64,000 bases of DNA. It comes from Sphingobacterium sp. xlx-96. Lineage in GTDB: Bacteria > Bacteroidota > Bacteroidia > Sphingobacteriales > Sphingobacteriaceae. This document shows, one piece after another, positions 45,931 through 54,605 of the stretch (its first letter is position 1; each line of letters begins with the position of its first letter). The DNA lies in assembly GCF_011007365.1 (NCBI RefSeq), contig NZ_WFKM01000011.1, positions 62,001 through 126,000 of the forward strand. The letters run 5' to 3'. The translations under genes and the position numbers were made by a program. Under the pieces are notes generated by a model. It did not search any database. It saw only the letters and a program-made list of their open reading frames with translations, and had not been told where the DNA came from.

Positions 45931-46161
45931 TTAATTACAGCCACAGCCACCACCCGATTTTCCGGCATTTGCTCCCGAAGCTCCTTCGCGGTAAGACTGG
46001 AAATTTAGTTCCGTTTTTTCAATCGTTCTATTGTGTAGCACCATTTCCCCGTCGTTCAGTTTATTCTTCTGGTATTCCTTTACCGATGTACAAGAGGAAA
46101 CAAAGAAAATTGCTGCAAAAGCAAGTACTATTCCCCATATTCTATCTACTGCAGTTTTCAT
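45931..46161 (-). CDS. DUF4266 lipoprotein with Gly/Cys tail
   Basis: 76 aa. Lipobox 'FFVSSCTSVKEY', conserved DUF4266 part 'QKNKLNDGEMVLHNRTIEKTELNFQSYREGASGA' and a C-terminus 'GKSGGGCGCN' with two closely spaced Cys. Small surface or periplasmic lipoprotein of unknown role, consistently next to ApbE and DUF3570 genes. The Cys-x-Cys end could bind metal or be modified. Overlaps the ApbE gene by 4 bases. Confidence 0.85.
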   Translation of the reverse strand: MKTAVDRIWGIVLAFAAIFFVSSCTSVKEYQKNKLNDGEMVLHNRTIEKTELNFQSYREGASGANAGKSGGGCGCN

Positions 46162-47090
46162 TTTAAATTAATTTTTTTTGATGTATATATGCTGTTATTA
46201 TCATCAATGATGATACATTCTACCTGAGCGATCTGGTTAATAAGATCCATCGCTGCATCAATGCCCATAATGGCTACCGGAGTAGTCATTGCATCAGCAA
46301 TTTCCGCATTCGGGCAAATAATGGTGACACTTTTGATGCCGGATACCGGCACCCCGGTTTTGGGGTCGATCGTGTGCGAATAGCGTTTTCCACCGATCAG
46401 GACATACTTTTCATAATTGCCCGAAGTGGCAATCGCCATATCGCTCATGCTGAGGTACGAAAAAGGCAGATTTGCACAGTCTGGATTAGCGATACCGATC
46501 GTCCATGGTTTGCCATCTGCCTGGCACCCCCATACAGTAAGGTCGCCTGAAGCATTCACAACACCAGATCGTACTCCACGTTGTTGCAATAGTCTTTTCC
46601 CCATTTCGGCAGCATAGCCTTTTCCGATTCCTCCAAAGCCAATACGCATTCCTTTTTCCTTCAGAAATACGGTCTTTTTTTTCGGATCCAACACGATGTT
46701 TCTGTAATTGACGAGTTTTAGGTTTTCTTTGATAACCGCGGGATCAGGAAGCGCATTCATTTCTTTGTCAAAGTTCCATAGTCGTTTGTCTATCCCCCCA
46801 TAAGAAATATCAAAATAACCATCTGTAATCTGGCTGATACGTAGGCTACGATCAATAAGGTTGTATACCTCCGCATCCACGACGACAGGCCGTAAGCCGG
46901 CATCACGATTTATCATACTGGTTTGGCTGTCCTCCTTATACGTGGACAGCAATTGTTCGATCCGCTGGATTTCGGCAATCGTGGCATCAATATGTTCAGA
47001 TGCACACTTTTCACTTGTATCGACAACGGTGATCTCAAAGCTATTGCCCATCAGCTTTTGCGATCTGCGAAATTCCGTTAACATCCTCAT
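46158..47090 (-). CDS. apbE: FAD:protein FMN transferase (ApbE)
   Basis: 310 aa. ApbE signatures 'MGNSFEITVVDTSEKC', 'LSTYKEDSQTSMINRDAG', 'DISYGGIDKRLWNFDKE', 'GMRIGFGGIGKGYAAEMGKRLL', 'GVVNASGDLTVWG', 'YSHTIDPKTGVPVSGI' and 'IADAMTTPVAIMG'. It attaches FMN to Thr/Ser of extracytoplasmic electron carriers. No signal peptide or lipobox is visible at the N-terminus (MRMLTEFRRSQKLMG), which is unusual for an ApbE. Overlaps both neighbours by 4 bases. Confidence 0.9.
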   Translation of the reverse strand: MRMLTEFRRSQKLMGNSFEITVVDTSEKCASEHIDATIAEIQRIEQLLSTYKEDSQTSMINRDAGLRPVVVDAEVYNLIDRSLRISQITDGYFDISYGGIDKRLWNFDKEMNALPDPAVIKENLKLVNYRNIVLDPKKKTVFLKEKGMRIGFGGIGKGYAAEMGKRLLQQRGVRSGVVNASGDLTVWGCQADGKPWTIGIANPDCANLPFSYLSMSDMAIATSGNYEKYVLIGGKRYSHTIDPKTGVPVSGIKSVTIICPNAEIADAMTTPVAIMGIDAAMDLINQIAQVECIIIDDNNSIYTSKKINLK

Positions 47091-47530
47091 TGTCCTTTAT
47101 TGTACAAACGCTGTATCTGACTGGCGAAGGCTTCCGCATTTTCAGCCGGCAGGCCTTCCCAGGTCTTTATGATTTTGCCATCGGCATCCAACACGAGCGT
47201 ATACGGAAATATACCTTTAGGGTTATAAAGGTCTGCCAGTTCGGCATTTTCCTTTTTAATGGCCTCTAGGGGTTGGTTTTTCTTACTTCGGGGGAAATCA
47301 ACATTGAGATAAATAGCCGTATTTCCCGAGATCAATTTTTGGAATACGTCCGTTTCAATAATATTCTTATGGAATTTAATGCAGGGTATGCACCAGTCAG
47401 AGCCTGAAAAATTGAGAACGATCAATTCCCTTTTTTCAGCAGCTTCTTTTTTTGCCTTTTCAAAGCGTGTCTGAGAGTAGGCCAGGTTTGACAATATCGC
47501 CAAAACAGTAGCTACAAAAATAGTTTTCAT
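47087..47530 (-). CDS. Periplasmic thioredoxin-fold protein
   Basis: 147 aa. Signal peptide (TIFVATVLAILSNLAYSQ), then 'RELIVLNFSGSDWCIPCIKFHKNI' with a WCIPC redox site at about residue 46 and 'GKIIKTWEGLPAENAEAFASQI' end. Probably keeps Cys of the DUF4266 or haem protein in the right state; inference from position. 42 bases after the RND adaptor gene. Confidence 0.87.
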   Translation of the reverse strand: MKTIFVATVLAILSNLAYSQTRFEKAKKEAAEKRELIVLNFSGSDWCIPCIKFHKNIIETDVFQKLISGNTAIYLNVDFPRSKKNQPLEAIKKENAELADLYNPKGIFPYTLVLDADGKIIKTWEGLPAENAEAFASQIQRLYNKGQ

Positions 47531-47572
47531 ATGTTTTAATTCTTTAAGTCCTCATTTTATTTATCACAGCAG

Positions 47573-48739
47573 TTATTCCTCATCTGCTGCATTTTTCAAT
47601 TTCATCAATAAGGTATAGGCATTCTTTACCACGATAGCTTTATCTGCCAGCTCACTACTGTTCAGTATCTGTATATAACCGTTTTCCTGTGTACCCGTAG
47701 TTACCGGCAATAGGGTATATTGTTGTCTTCCAGTTTGCGCAAATACATAACTTTGACCTTCAAAATCCACAATACTTTCTTCGGGCAAAGCCTGCGAGAA
47801 GAGGGACTCAAGTTCTATGATTGCATTCATGTACATGCCGGGCAACAATCCTTTTACATCCTGACCAAAGCGGCAGCGTACTTCAGTTGTACCATCCGTC
47901 CCGATATCCTTGCCGATCAGACTGATTTCTGCTGGCACTTTTTTATCAGGATCGTTATTCGTGAAGGCTGTCACCTGTAGTCCGTTCATCAAAAAAGTAA
48001 TATCTTTTTCATATACCTTCAAGCTCAGGTATATAGCGTTAGGGTCGATCAGTTCAAACAATACTTCCGAAGGAGATACATACCTTCCCTTATTAACGTT
48101 TACCTTGCTTACGAAACCCGTGATCGCACTGTATATATAGATCCCCTTGGCTATGGAACCCGTTGTCAGCCTATCGGGGTCGATATTAACGAGATGCAGC
48201 TGCTGAGCCAATGCATCGAGCTTTATCTGCTGATCGCTCATTTCGGCCTGAGCCTCCTGCATCACTTTATCACTCGCAGCCCTGTTCAGGTTCAGTTCCT
48301 TCTGACGGTCATAATCCAACCGGGCAAAGTGTAGTTTTGATTTTGCCTGAAGATAATCCTGTTGCAGTCGAATATATTGCGGGTCTTCCAGTTCGGCAAT
48401 TACTTCGCCTTTTTTTACCTGCATTCCCGGTAGCAACTTTGTGTTTTTTAGATAGCCGCCCAGCGGCACGCTTACCGAAATCAAACTTTGCGGCGGTATG
48501 TCAACCTTGCCGTTCAGCTTTAATTGAGAAGCGATCTTCCTGTCGGATAGCATGGTGGTGGTTATCGGCGCATTTTTTAACTGTGCATCGGTAAGAATTA
48601 CCACATTATTTTCATCTGCGGTAGTGGTTTTCTCTGTATCTGCAGTTTTATTTTTGCATTGGGAAAATACCAGAACACTTAGCAGCAATAGCTGCCTTAT
48701 CGTGGTTAGTGTTTTAATATTTAGTGCTGATAAAAACAT
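47573..48739 (-). CDS. RND efflux periplasmic adaptor (CusB/CzcB-type)
   Basis: 388 aa from the ATG at 48739, which follows the RND gene stop by 2 bases. Lipoprotein-like N-terminus ('LLLLSVLVFSQCKNK'), a barrel-sandwich hybrid region 'GGYLKNTKLLPGMQVKKGEVIAELEDPQYI', a coiled-coil hairpin ('YLQAKSKLHFARLDYDRQKELNLNRAASDKVMQEAQAEM'), and 'GLLPGMYMNAIIELESLFSQALPEESIVDFEGQSYVF'. Connects the RND pump to the outer-membrane channel. Longer upstream reading (48781) overlaps the pump gene end and is not preferred. Confidence 0.88.
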   Translation of the reverse strand: MFLSALNIKTLTTIRQLLLLSVLVFSQCKNKTADTEKTTTADENNVVILTDAQLKNAPITTTMLSDRKIASQLKLNGKVDIPPQSLISVSVPLGGYLKNTKLLPGMQVKKGEVIAELEDPQYIRLQQDYLQAKSKLHFARLDYDRQKELNLNRAASDKVMQEAQAEMSDQQIKLDALAQQLHLVNIDPDRLTTGSIAKGIYIYSAITGFVSKVNVNKGRYVSPSEVLFELIDPNAIYLSLKVYEKDITFLMNGLQVTAFTNNDPDKKVPAEISLIGKDIGTDGTTEVRCRFGQDVKGLLPGMYMNAIIELESLFSQALPEESIVDFEGQSYVFAQTGRQQYTLLPVTTGTQENGYIQILNSSELADKAIVVKNAYTLLMKLKNAADEE

Positions 48740-48741
48740 AA

Positions 48742-51700
48742 TTATAGATTTGAAGTGAGGTAATTGATAGATATAATACATTGGCTGAGCATATGTACTG
48801 CATCAGCATAGTTGCTCCTTATGGCTATGGCCTGGTTCATGAGTACCACCCAATCCAGGTAATTCACTTCACCGGCCAGGAACTGCTGTTGCGCCGTGGC
48901 TACGATTGCATCTGCATTTTTCAGCTCTGCCTGTTCGTACTGTTTAACAATATCGAGGTTGGTTCTATACGTGATCCACAGTTCTTCATTCCTGCTATTT
49001 AGTGCAGCATTTTCGGCTTCTAAACGACCTTTTGCAATATTTTCCGCAACACGCGAAGCCTTTATGCGCGCTTTTTGCGCCTGCGCAAAGACAGGAATAT
49101 TTATTCCCACCTGCACAGAATGGAACCTTTTAGATCGGTCATAATATTTATCATCGGGACCGACACCATAAAAACTGTTATTACTATATCCCAGCATGAG
49201 ATCTGGCAGAAGTTTTGACTTTTCCGCTTTGGTCTGGGCACGCGCAATCACCTCCTGTTGTTTCAATACCTTCAGTAATGGATTTTCCGTTATGGAATCC
49301 GTAAAGAGGACAGGAGTAGCCATGACTTCTACCGGTTGAAAGTGCTTGTCTGTATTCAATAAAAATCTGAAACGGACACCCATCACATGAAGTTCCTGAT
49401 GCACCTGTTGCAGCTGCATTGCTATGGCTGCTTTTTGACTTTCCGCCATTGCCTTTTCCAGTACATTGCTCTCGCCCTTCTGTAAACGTAGTTTTGTCTT
49501 TTCGTAGAATCCACTGTACAGACTGTCTGCTTCGATCAATAATGCAGCTTTCTTTTTCCAATAAAGGATAGAATAGAAAGTCTGCGAGACCGCTTTTTTC
49601 AGCTCATATAACTTAAGTGACACCTGCAACAGACTCTGTCTGTATTCTTCTGTCAGCACCCTGTTCTGGCTCTTGTAAACAGACGGAAAAGCAAAGCTTT
49701 GCGAAAGACCGAAGCGCATATCATTATAAACACTGTTTATCTGACCAAAATCAGCAGCAACGGCTGTCAGTGGTATTGCTGTGCCCGATTTTACCAACGC
49801 CTTGTTATATTCAGATACCGTTTTTTCATTTTTTATCTGATGATTATTCGCTACAGCAATATGGATAGCCTCATCCAATGTGATCGGCACCTGGGCCTGT
49901 GCCGTCATGATAAATAGCAAGCCGACAAATACTACAGCGAGCGGTCTTTTTTTTACTTTAAAGCCTTTTTCAAAAAGTATATATAACAAAGGCAGGACAA
50001 ACAGCGTAAGCAGCGTCGCTATCAATAATCCACCGATTACAACGGTCGCCAATGGACGTTGTACTTCAGCCCCTGCTCCATTGCTCAACGCCATCGGCAA
50101 AAAGCCCAATGATGCGACACTTGCTGTCATCAGGATGGGGCGCAGCCGAACCCTGGTTCCATGAACTACGATGCTGCAAATATTATTTGCCCCCGTATTT
50201 TTAAGCCGCTTGAACTCCGAAATGAGTACAATTCCATTCAATACTGCCACGCCGAATAGCGCAATAAAGCCGACACCTGCGCTGATACTAAAAGGCATAC
50301 CACGGGCAGCCAATAGCAGTACGCCACCGATAATAGACAAGGGGATGGCCGTATAAATCAGGAGGCTTTCCTTGACCGATCCGAAAGCAAAGAAAAGCAG
50401 TATAAATATCAGGGCCAATGCTAAAGGTACGGCGATCATCAATCGTGCCTTAGCCTGGTTCAGGTTCTCAAAAGAGCCTCCATAGGTAATGTAATAACCT
50501 GCTGGAAGCGCTATCTGGGTATTTATTTTTTGCTGCAGTTCTTCCACAATACCCTGTACATCCCGTCCCTTTACATTAAATCCGACGATAGTGCGCCGTT
50601 GTGCATTCTCACGCTGTATCTGGTTCGGACCATCTTTGATCTGCACGTCAGCTAGCTGCGATAGCGGTAACTGGGTTCCCTTAGGAGTGGCTATTAGCAA
50701 GCGCTTTATATCTTCCAAGCGGTCGCGGTTCTCTGCATCCAGACGGACCACAAGGTCAAAGCGCTTTTCCCCTTCATACACCACTCCGCTACTTTGTCCC
50801 GCAAATGCAGTGTTCACGATATTGTTTATATCGGCAATAGACAAGTGATATTGAGCGATAAGCGGCCTATTATACGTTATGACCACCTGCGGCATACCTG
50901 TAGTGGGTTCAATGTAGAGGTTTTCTGCTCCCTGCACCGTATTTACCACTTTCCCTACCAGTGTTGCTGTCTTCGCCAGAGTATCAAGGTTTTCGCCATA
51001 TATTTTCAAGACCACATCCTGTCTGGCGCCCGTCATCAGTTCATTAAACCGCATTTGTACGGGGTATTGAAAACCTGCAGTAATACCGGGAATCTCTTGC
51101 AAAGCCAAACTCATTTTTTCCGCTAGTTCGGGAAATGTCTTTGCGGATATCCATTCCTTTTTGTCTTTAAGAATGACCATCATATCGCTGGCCTCCATGG
51201 GCATAGGATCGGTAGGTACTTCGCCACTACCGATTTTGGTAACCACCTTGATGACCTCTGGAAATCTTGTTTTCAAAAGGTGTGCTGCTTTCTGTGTATG
51301 TTCGATGGTTGTGTTCAGGTTACTTCCGGTAAGCACACGAGTATCGACTGCAAAATCCCCTTCTTCCAGAGACGGGATAAATTCACCACCAAGACGAGAA
51401 AGCGTAAAAATTGCTATAACGAAAAGTACTACAACCGATGATAGGATAAGTTTTGGCCACCGCAATGCGCGTATCAACGTTTTTTGATAAACGGCTTCCA
51501 GGACCGCCATCATCTGGTCCGAATAATTCCTTTTTGTGCTACCTTTTCTGTTCAATATCCACGCACTCATCATCGGAATATAGGTAAGTGACAATAAAAA
51601 GGCGCCTAGTAGAGCGAAAGCAACGGTTTGTGCCATGGGCTTGAACATCTTGCCCTCTACACCTTGGAGAGACAGAATAGGTAGATACACGATCAGGATG

Positions 51701-53073
51701 ATGATCTGTCCGAAAACTGCGCTATTCATCATTTTGCCAGCCGCAGTCGTGACAGTTCCATTCATTTGTTCCTTAGAGATGCCGTTGAGTTGTCTGAACT
51801 GTCTATTATGCATCATTTGGTGCATCACAGCTTCTACAATGATTACTGCACCGTCTATGATCAGCCCAAAATCCAGTGCCCCCAGACTCATCAGATTGCC
51901 GCTTACCCCGAATAAGTTCATCATACAAATAGCGAACAGCATAGCTAGCGGAATAACCGAAGCCACTAACAGACCTGCCCGTATATTGCCCAGAAATATG
52001 ACCAGGACAAATACGACAATAAGTGCACCCTCCAAAAGGTTTTTCTCTACGGTTCCGATCGCATTGTTTACCATCTTCGTGCGGTCGAGGAACGGCTCGA
52101 TTACCACCCCCTCTGGCAAGGTTTTCTGTATCTGCGCGATACGCTCTTTTACATTTTTTATAACCTGACTGCTGTTTTCACCTTTTAGCATCATGACTAC
52201 AGCACCAGCTACTTCACCTTCATCATTGTAGCAGACTGCGCCATATCGGGTGGCAAATCCCATTTTCACATCCGCGACATCGCGCAGAAAAAGGGGAGGT
52301 TGGTCCGGCTTGTTGATGATGGCAATGTTCTGGATATCTTCGATAGTGCCGATGAGCCCTTCACTTCGGATGTACAGAACTGTAGGGCCTTTCTCGATAT
52401 AAGCACCTCCAGTGTTCTGATTGTTGGCCTCCAGGGAGTTAAAGACATCTTTGATGCTGATGCCCTGCGCATGCAGTTTATCGGCATTTACCGCTATTTC
52501 ATATTGTTTCAATTTGCCACCGAAACTGCTTACTTCAGCGACGCCCTTCACGCCCAACAGTTGGCGTCGTACGATCCAGTCCTGAATGGTACGCAATTCG
52601 GTGATGTCATATTTTTTTTCAAAGCCTTTTTCCGGACGTACCACATATTGATATATTTCGCCTAGTCCCGTTGAGATAGGGCCCAATACCGGGGTACCTA
52701 TTCCTTTTGGAATTTCTCCCTGTACCTGTTGCAGTCGCTCCGCTACTTGTTGTCTTGCCCAATATATATCTATACCATCATCAAATACAATAGTTACCAG
52801 CGAAAGTCCGAAACGTGAAAAGCTACGGATCTCCTTAAGACCGGAGATATTACTGGTCGCCTGCTCAATAGGAAAAGTCACCAGTCTTTCAATATCTGTG
52901 GCTCCAAATGAAGGGGCGATAGTGATGACCTGAACCTGATTATTCGTGATATCAGGGACAGCGTCGATCGGTAGTCGGGTAGTTTGATAAACCCCTACGA
53001 CGATCAGGGCTAGTACCATTAACCCTACCACGAGCTTATTCCTCACGGAAAACTCAATTATTCTGTTCAACAT
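48742..53073 (-). CDS. CusA/CzcA heavy-metal RND pump fused to TolC-type outer-membrane channel
   Basis: 1443 aa; family pumps are about 1030-1040 aa. Residues 1-1035: complete RND transporter ('ILIRIIEFSVRNKLVVG', 'GALDFGLIIDGAVIIVEAVMH' with the transport Asp, 'GMPFSISAGVGFIALFGVAVLNGIVLI', ending 'LFVLPLLYILFEKGF'). From about 1050 a signal-like stretch (LAVVFVGLLFIMTAQAQ) begins a CusC/TolC-family channel of about 390 residues ('TLDEAIHIAVANNHQIKNE', 'LYELKKAVSQTFYSILYWKKK', 'YGVGPDDKYYDRSKRFHSVQVGINIPVFAQAQKARIKA'). Such pump-channel fusions occur in Bacteroidota. Exports Cu, Ag, Zn or Co; metal unknown. Confidence 0.9.
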   Translation of the reverse strand: MLNRIIEFSVRNKLVVGLMVLALIVVGVYQTTRLPIDAVPDITNNQVQVITIAPSFGATDIERLVTFPIEQATSNISGLKEIRSFSRFGLSLVTIVFDDGIDIYWARQQVAERLQQVQGEIPKGIGTPVLGPISTGLGEIYQYVVRPEKGFEKKYDITELRTIQDWIVRRQLLGVKGVAEVSSFGGKLKQYEIAVNADKLHAQGISIKDVFNSLEANNQNTGGAYIEKGPTVLYIRSEGLIGTIEDIQNIAIINKPDQPPLFLRDVADVKMGFATRYGAVCYNDEGEVAGAVVMMLKGENSSQVIKNVKERIAQIQKTLPEGVVIEPFLDRTKMVNNAIGTVEKNLLEGALIVVFVLVIFLGNIRAGLLVASVIPLAMLFAICMMNLFGVSGNLMSLGALDFGLIIDGAVIIVEAVMHQMMHNRQFRQLNGISKEQMNGTVTTAAGKMMNSAVFGQIIILIVYLPILSLQGVEGKMFKPMAQTVAFALLGAFLLSLTYIPMMSAWILNRKGSTKRNYSDQMMAVLEAVYQKTLIRALRWPKLILSSVVVLFVIAIFTLSRLGGEFIPSLEEGDFAVDTRVLTGSNLNTTIEHTQKAAHLLKTRFPEVIKVVTKIGSGEVPTDPMPMEASDMMVILKDKKEWISAKTFPELAEKMSLALQEIPGITAGFQYPVQMRFNELMTGARQDVVLKIYGENLDTLAKTATLVGKVVNTVQGAENLYIEPTTGMPQVVITYNRPLIAQYHLSIADINNIVNTAFAGQSSGVVYEGEKRFDLVVRLDAENRDRLEDIKRLLIATPKGTQLPLSQLADVQIKDGPNQIQRENAQRRTIVGFNVKGRDVQGIVEELQQKINTQIALPAGYYITYGGSFENLNQAKARLMIAVPLALALIFILLFFAFGSVKESLLIYTAIPLSIIGGVLLLAARGMPFSISAGVGFIALFGVAVLNGIVLISEFKRLKNTGANNICSIVVHGTRVRLRPILMTASVASLGFLPMALSNGAGAEVQRPLATVVIGGLLIATLLTLFVLPLLYILFEKGFKVKKRPLAVVFVGLLFIMTAQAQVPITLDEAIHIAVANNHQIKNEKTVSEYNKALVKSGTAIPLTAVAADFGQINSVYNDMRFGLSQSFAFPSVYKSQNRVLTEEYRQSLLQVSLKLYELKKAVSQTFYSILYWKKKAALLIEADSLYSGFYEKTKLRLQKGESNVLEKAMAESQKAAIAMQLQQVHQELHVMGVRFRFLLNTDKHFQPVEVMATPVLFTDSITENPLLKVLKQQEVIARAQTKAEKSKLLPDLMLGYSNNSFYGVGPDDKYYDRSKRFHSVQVGINIPVFAQAQKARIKASRVAENIAKGRLEAENAALNSRNEELWITYRTNLDIVKQYEQAELKNADAIVATAQQQFLAGEVNYLDWVVLMNQAIAIRSNYADAVHMLSQCIISINYLTSNL

Positions 53074-53251
53074 AAATTTTTCTGAAACTCGTTAACAATA
53101 AAACTTTACGCACAGCAGGACATCAGTGTAAGAAATTAACTACGGAACCATAAGAAACATCCGGGTACCCTTAAATAAGATTACGCTAGCGTATAGTACA
53201 GTAATGCCGTTAGTTCAAGACGAAATCGATATGTCCTGCAAAAAGGAAATA

Positions 53252-53626
53252 TTAACAGCTTTTTGGGGGTTGCCAGATTGAACGGTGAAAATTGAAAGAA
53301 TAAGCTGCTACGTCGTATAGAATAGGTTTCTCCTCTTGATTATATAAAGGAGGAGCAGCTTGGAAAAAAATATACGAAGGGGGGATCGCAACGGAGATTA
53401 CTCCAGCATGCGAAATCACCTTAAAAGGCAATTGCATGTCCCGCTCATAATCGGCATCACGCGGATTGCCCTGCATGTAGTGCATATCCAAAAAAGCCGA
53501 AATTGAAATCGAGGGATCTTCTGCGCGGTGCTCCATAAAATGCTCGATCAGTATAGGGAGCTTCCACACCTCCTTGAAAGGAGTGAAAGTGGTCAGATAT
53601 ACTGATAAAAACAATATGGTTACCAT
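53252..53626 (-). CDS. Small exported protein upstream of the RND pump
   Basis: 124 aa from the ATG at 53626 (a GTG at 53635 lies within the dyad). Signal peptide ('MVTILFLSVYLTTFTPFKEVWKLP'), then 'LIEHFMEHRAEDPSISISAFLDMHYMQGNPRDADYERDMQLPFK'. This type of protein is commonly found before CusA-type pumps in Bacteroidota; role unknown. First gene of the island; 178 bases without gene separate it from the pump. Confidence 0.75.
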   Translation of the reverse strand: MVTILFLSVYLTTFTPFKEVWKLPILIEHFMEHRAEDPSISISAFLDMHYMQGNPRDADYERDMQLPFKVISHAGVISVAIPPSYIFFQAAPPLYNQEEKPILYDVAAYSFNFHRSIWQPPKSC

Positions 53627-53627
53627 T

Positions 53628-53655
53628 TTTCTCACTATGTAAATATAGTGAGAAA
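53628..53655. promoter_or_regulatory. 11-bp dyad at the head of the metal/redox island, candidate operator
   Basis: TTTCTCACTAT (53628-53638) and ATAGTGAGAAA (53645-53655) flank a 6-base GTAAAT spacer. It ends just upstream of the preferred ATG of the first island gene. Dyad size fits a dimeric repressor, but a leader hairpin is possible. No regulator gene is adjacent. The 53656-53810 stretch holds nothing else I can support. Confidence 0.55.
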
Positions 53656-53904
53656 TTTAATTATGTTTAATTGAATGTGTAATTTGAAATTGTTAAAAAT
53701 AAACTTAATAACTACTTTCTGAGCCAAAGAGATATAGGGACCACAATGGAGTCATAAAAAGCCGTATATTAACATCCTATACCTTTCAAATTATATCTCG
53801 GCACAGTGTTATGAAACGTAAAAAGAATACCGTATTAGAGCCGTTAGCAATTGTGCTTGTCAAGTCCAAGTCCAAATACACAGCCATTTATAGTTTTGTA
53901 ACAA

Positions 53905-53942
53905 AAACGGCTACTTCATATAAAGATCAGAAGCAGCCGTTT
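53905..53942 (-). terminator. Terminator after the 53983 gene
   Basis: AAACGGCTACTTC / GAAGCAGCCGTTT stem with one mismatch and a 12-base loop. On the leftward transcript it ends in TTTTTGTT, placing it behind the gene at 53983-54231. It also works poorly on the plus strand, where a 62-aa frame through it is not believed. Confidence 0.7.
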
Positions 53943-53982
53943 ATATTTTCTAAAAAAGTTTTAACCTTGATTTTTAACCCGA

Positions 53983-54231
53983 CTAGTCTGGTAGACTAAC
54001 CTTACCTATAAACGCATAGTCATCAATAGTTTTTAGCGCTTCCGAAATTGAGTAGCCAAGCTGATATGTGGCATTGAGCTTCTTTGAAAGGTGTTTTAAC
54101 TCAGCTTCCTTTACTTTTTCAAAGATCCAAATAGGATCCAAGGGGTTGGAGTCTTGTTTTGTAATAATTGCAGTATACCCATGGTTCTGAGCATCCAAAA
54201 GCCTTTGCTTTGTAATGTTTTCTAATCCCAT
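53983..54231 (-). CDS. Hypothetical protein
   Basis: 82 aa from the ATG at 54231. Includes 'LENITKQRLLDAQNHGYTAIITKQDSNPLDPIWIFEKVKEAELKHLSKKLNATYQLGYSISEALKTIDDYAFIGKVSLPD', mostly helical and charged, with no signal peptide. Family not recognised. A TTG start at 54267 adds 12 residues and cannot be excluded. The hairpin behind it supports transcription. Confidence 0.5.
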   Translation of the reverse strand: MGLENITKQRLLDAQNHGYTAIITKQDSNPLDPIWIFEKVKEAELKHLSKKLNATYQLGYSISEALKTIDDYAFIGKVSLPD

Positions 54232-54386
54232 ATAGCCTAATGTACAAAAAATACCCTTAATAGGCAACTTGTTAACCGATTTTATCCCGATCCCGATTAA
54301 CTTCTATATCGGCCATCTACAAATCCGATGCTATTCCAATTCGTTTTTATTATTCAATACACTTTTCATTATATTTATAAATTTTA

Positions 54387-54518
54387 ATGCATTACAGTCA
54401 TTATTGGGTAAGACAAATTACATGTACAGGTTCGAAACATAAGATCGTATGGTTTGTTGTTCATTCTAAAGCAGCATATGAAATACCCATTTGGCATAAA
54501 ACCGCACATACCTATTGA
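54387..54518 (+). CDS. Doubtful 43-aa frame upstream of the ABC exporter
   Basis: ATG at 54387 opens a 43-aa frame ('...HKIVWFVVHSKAAYEIPIW...') that ends 88 bases before the exporter gene. No Shine-Dalgarno, but these are often absent in this phylum. Could be a peptide product of the exporter, a remnant or chance. The 54268-54605 stretch otherwise only holds the exporter promoter region. Confidence 0.2.
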   Translation: MHYSHYWVRQITCTGSKHKIVWFVVHSKAAYEIPIWHKTAHTY

Positions 54519-54605
54519 GACAGCAGCAGAGAAATCATGAAATAAAAGCAAAGCATTCATGAGTTCTGTGGAGAAGTTAATAAATACACGAATAAATATC
54601 ATCGT

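Noticed and set aside
45931..46161. EGASGAN in the DUF4266 protein as an ApbE flavinylation site
   Set aside because: The acceptor Thr/Ser is replaced by Asn and the leading Asp by Glu, so it does not fit DxxxGA(T/S).
53811..53999. 62-residue plus-strand frame
   Set aside because: Passes through the terminator hairpin at 53905-53942 and has no recognisable protein features.
54384..54602. 72-residue minus-strand frame
   Set aside because: Opposite the exporter promoter region and with Cys/Phe-rich chance-like composition.
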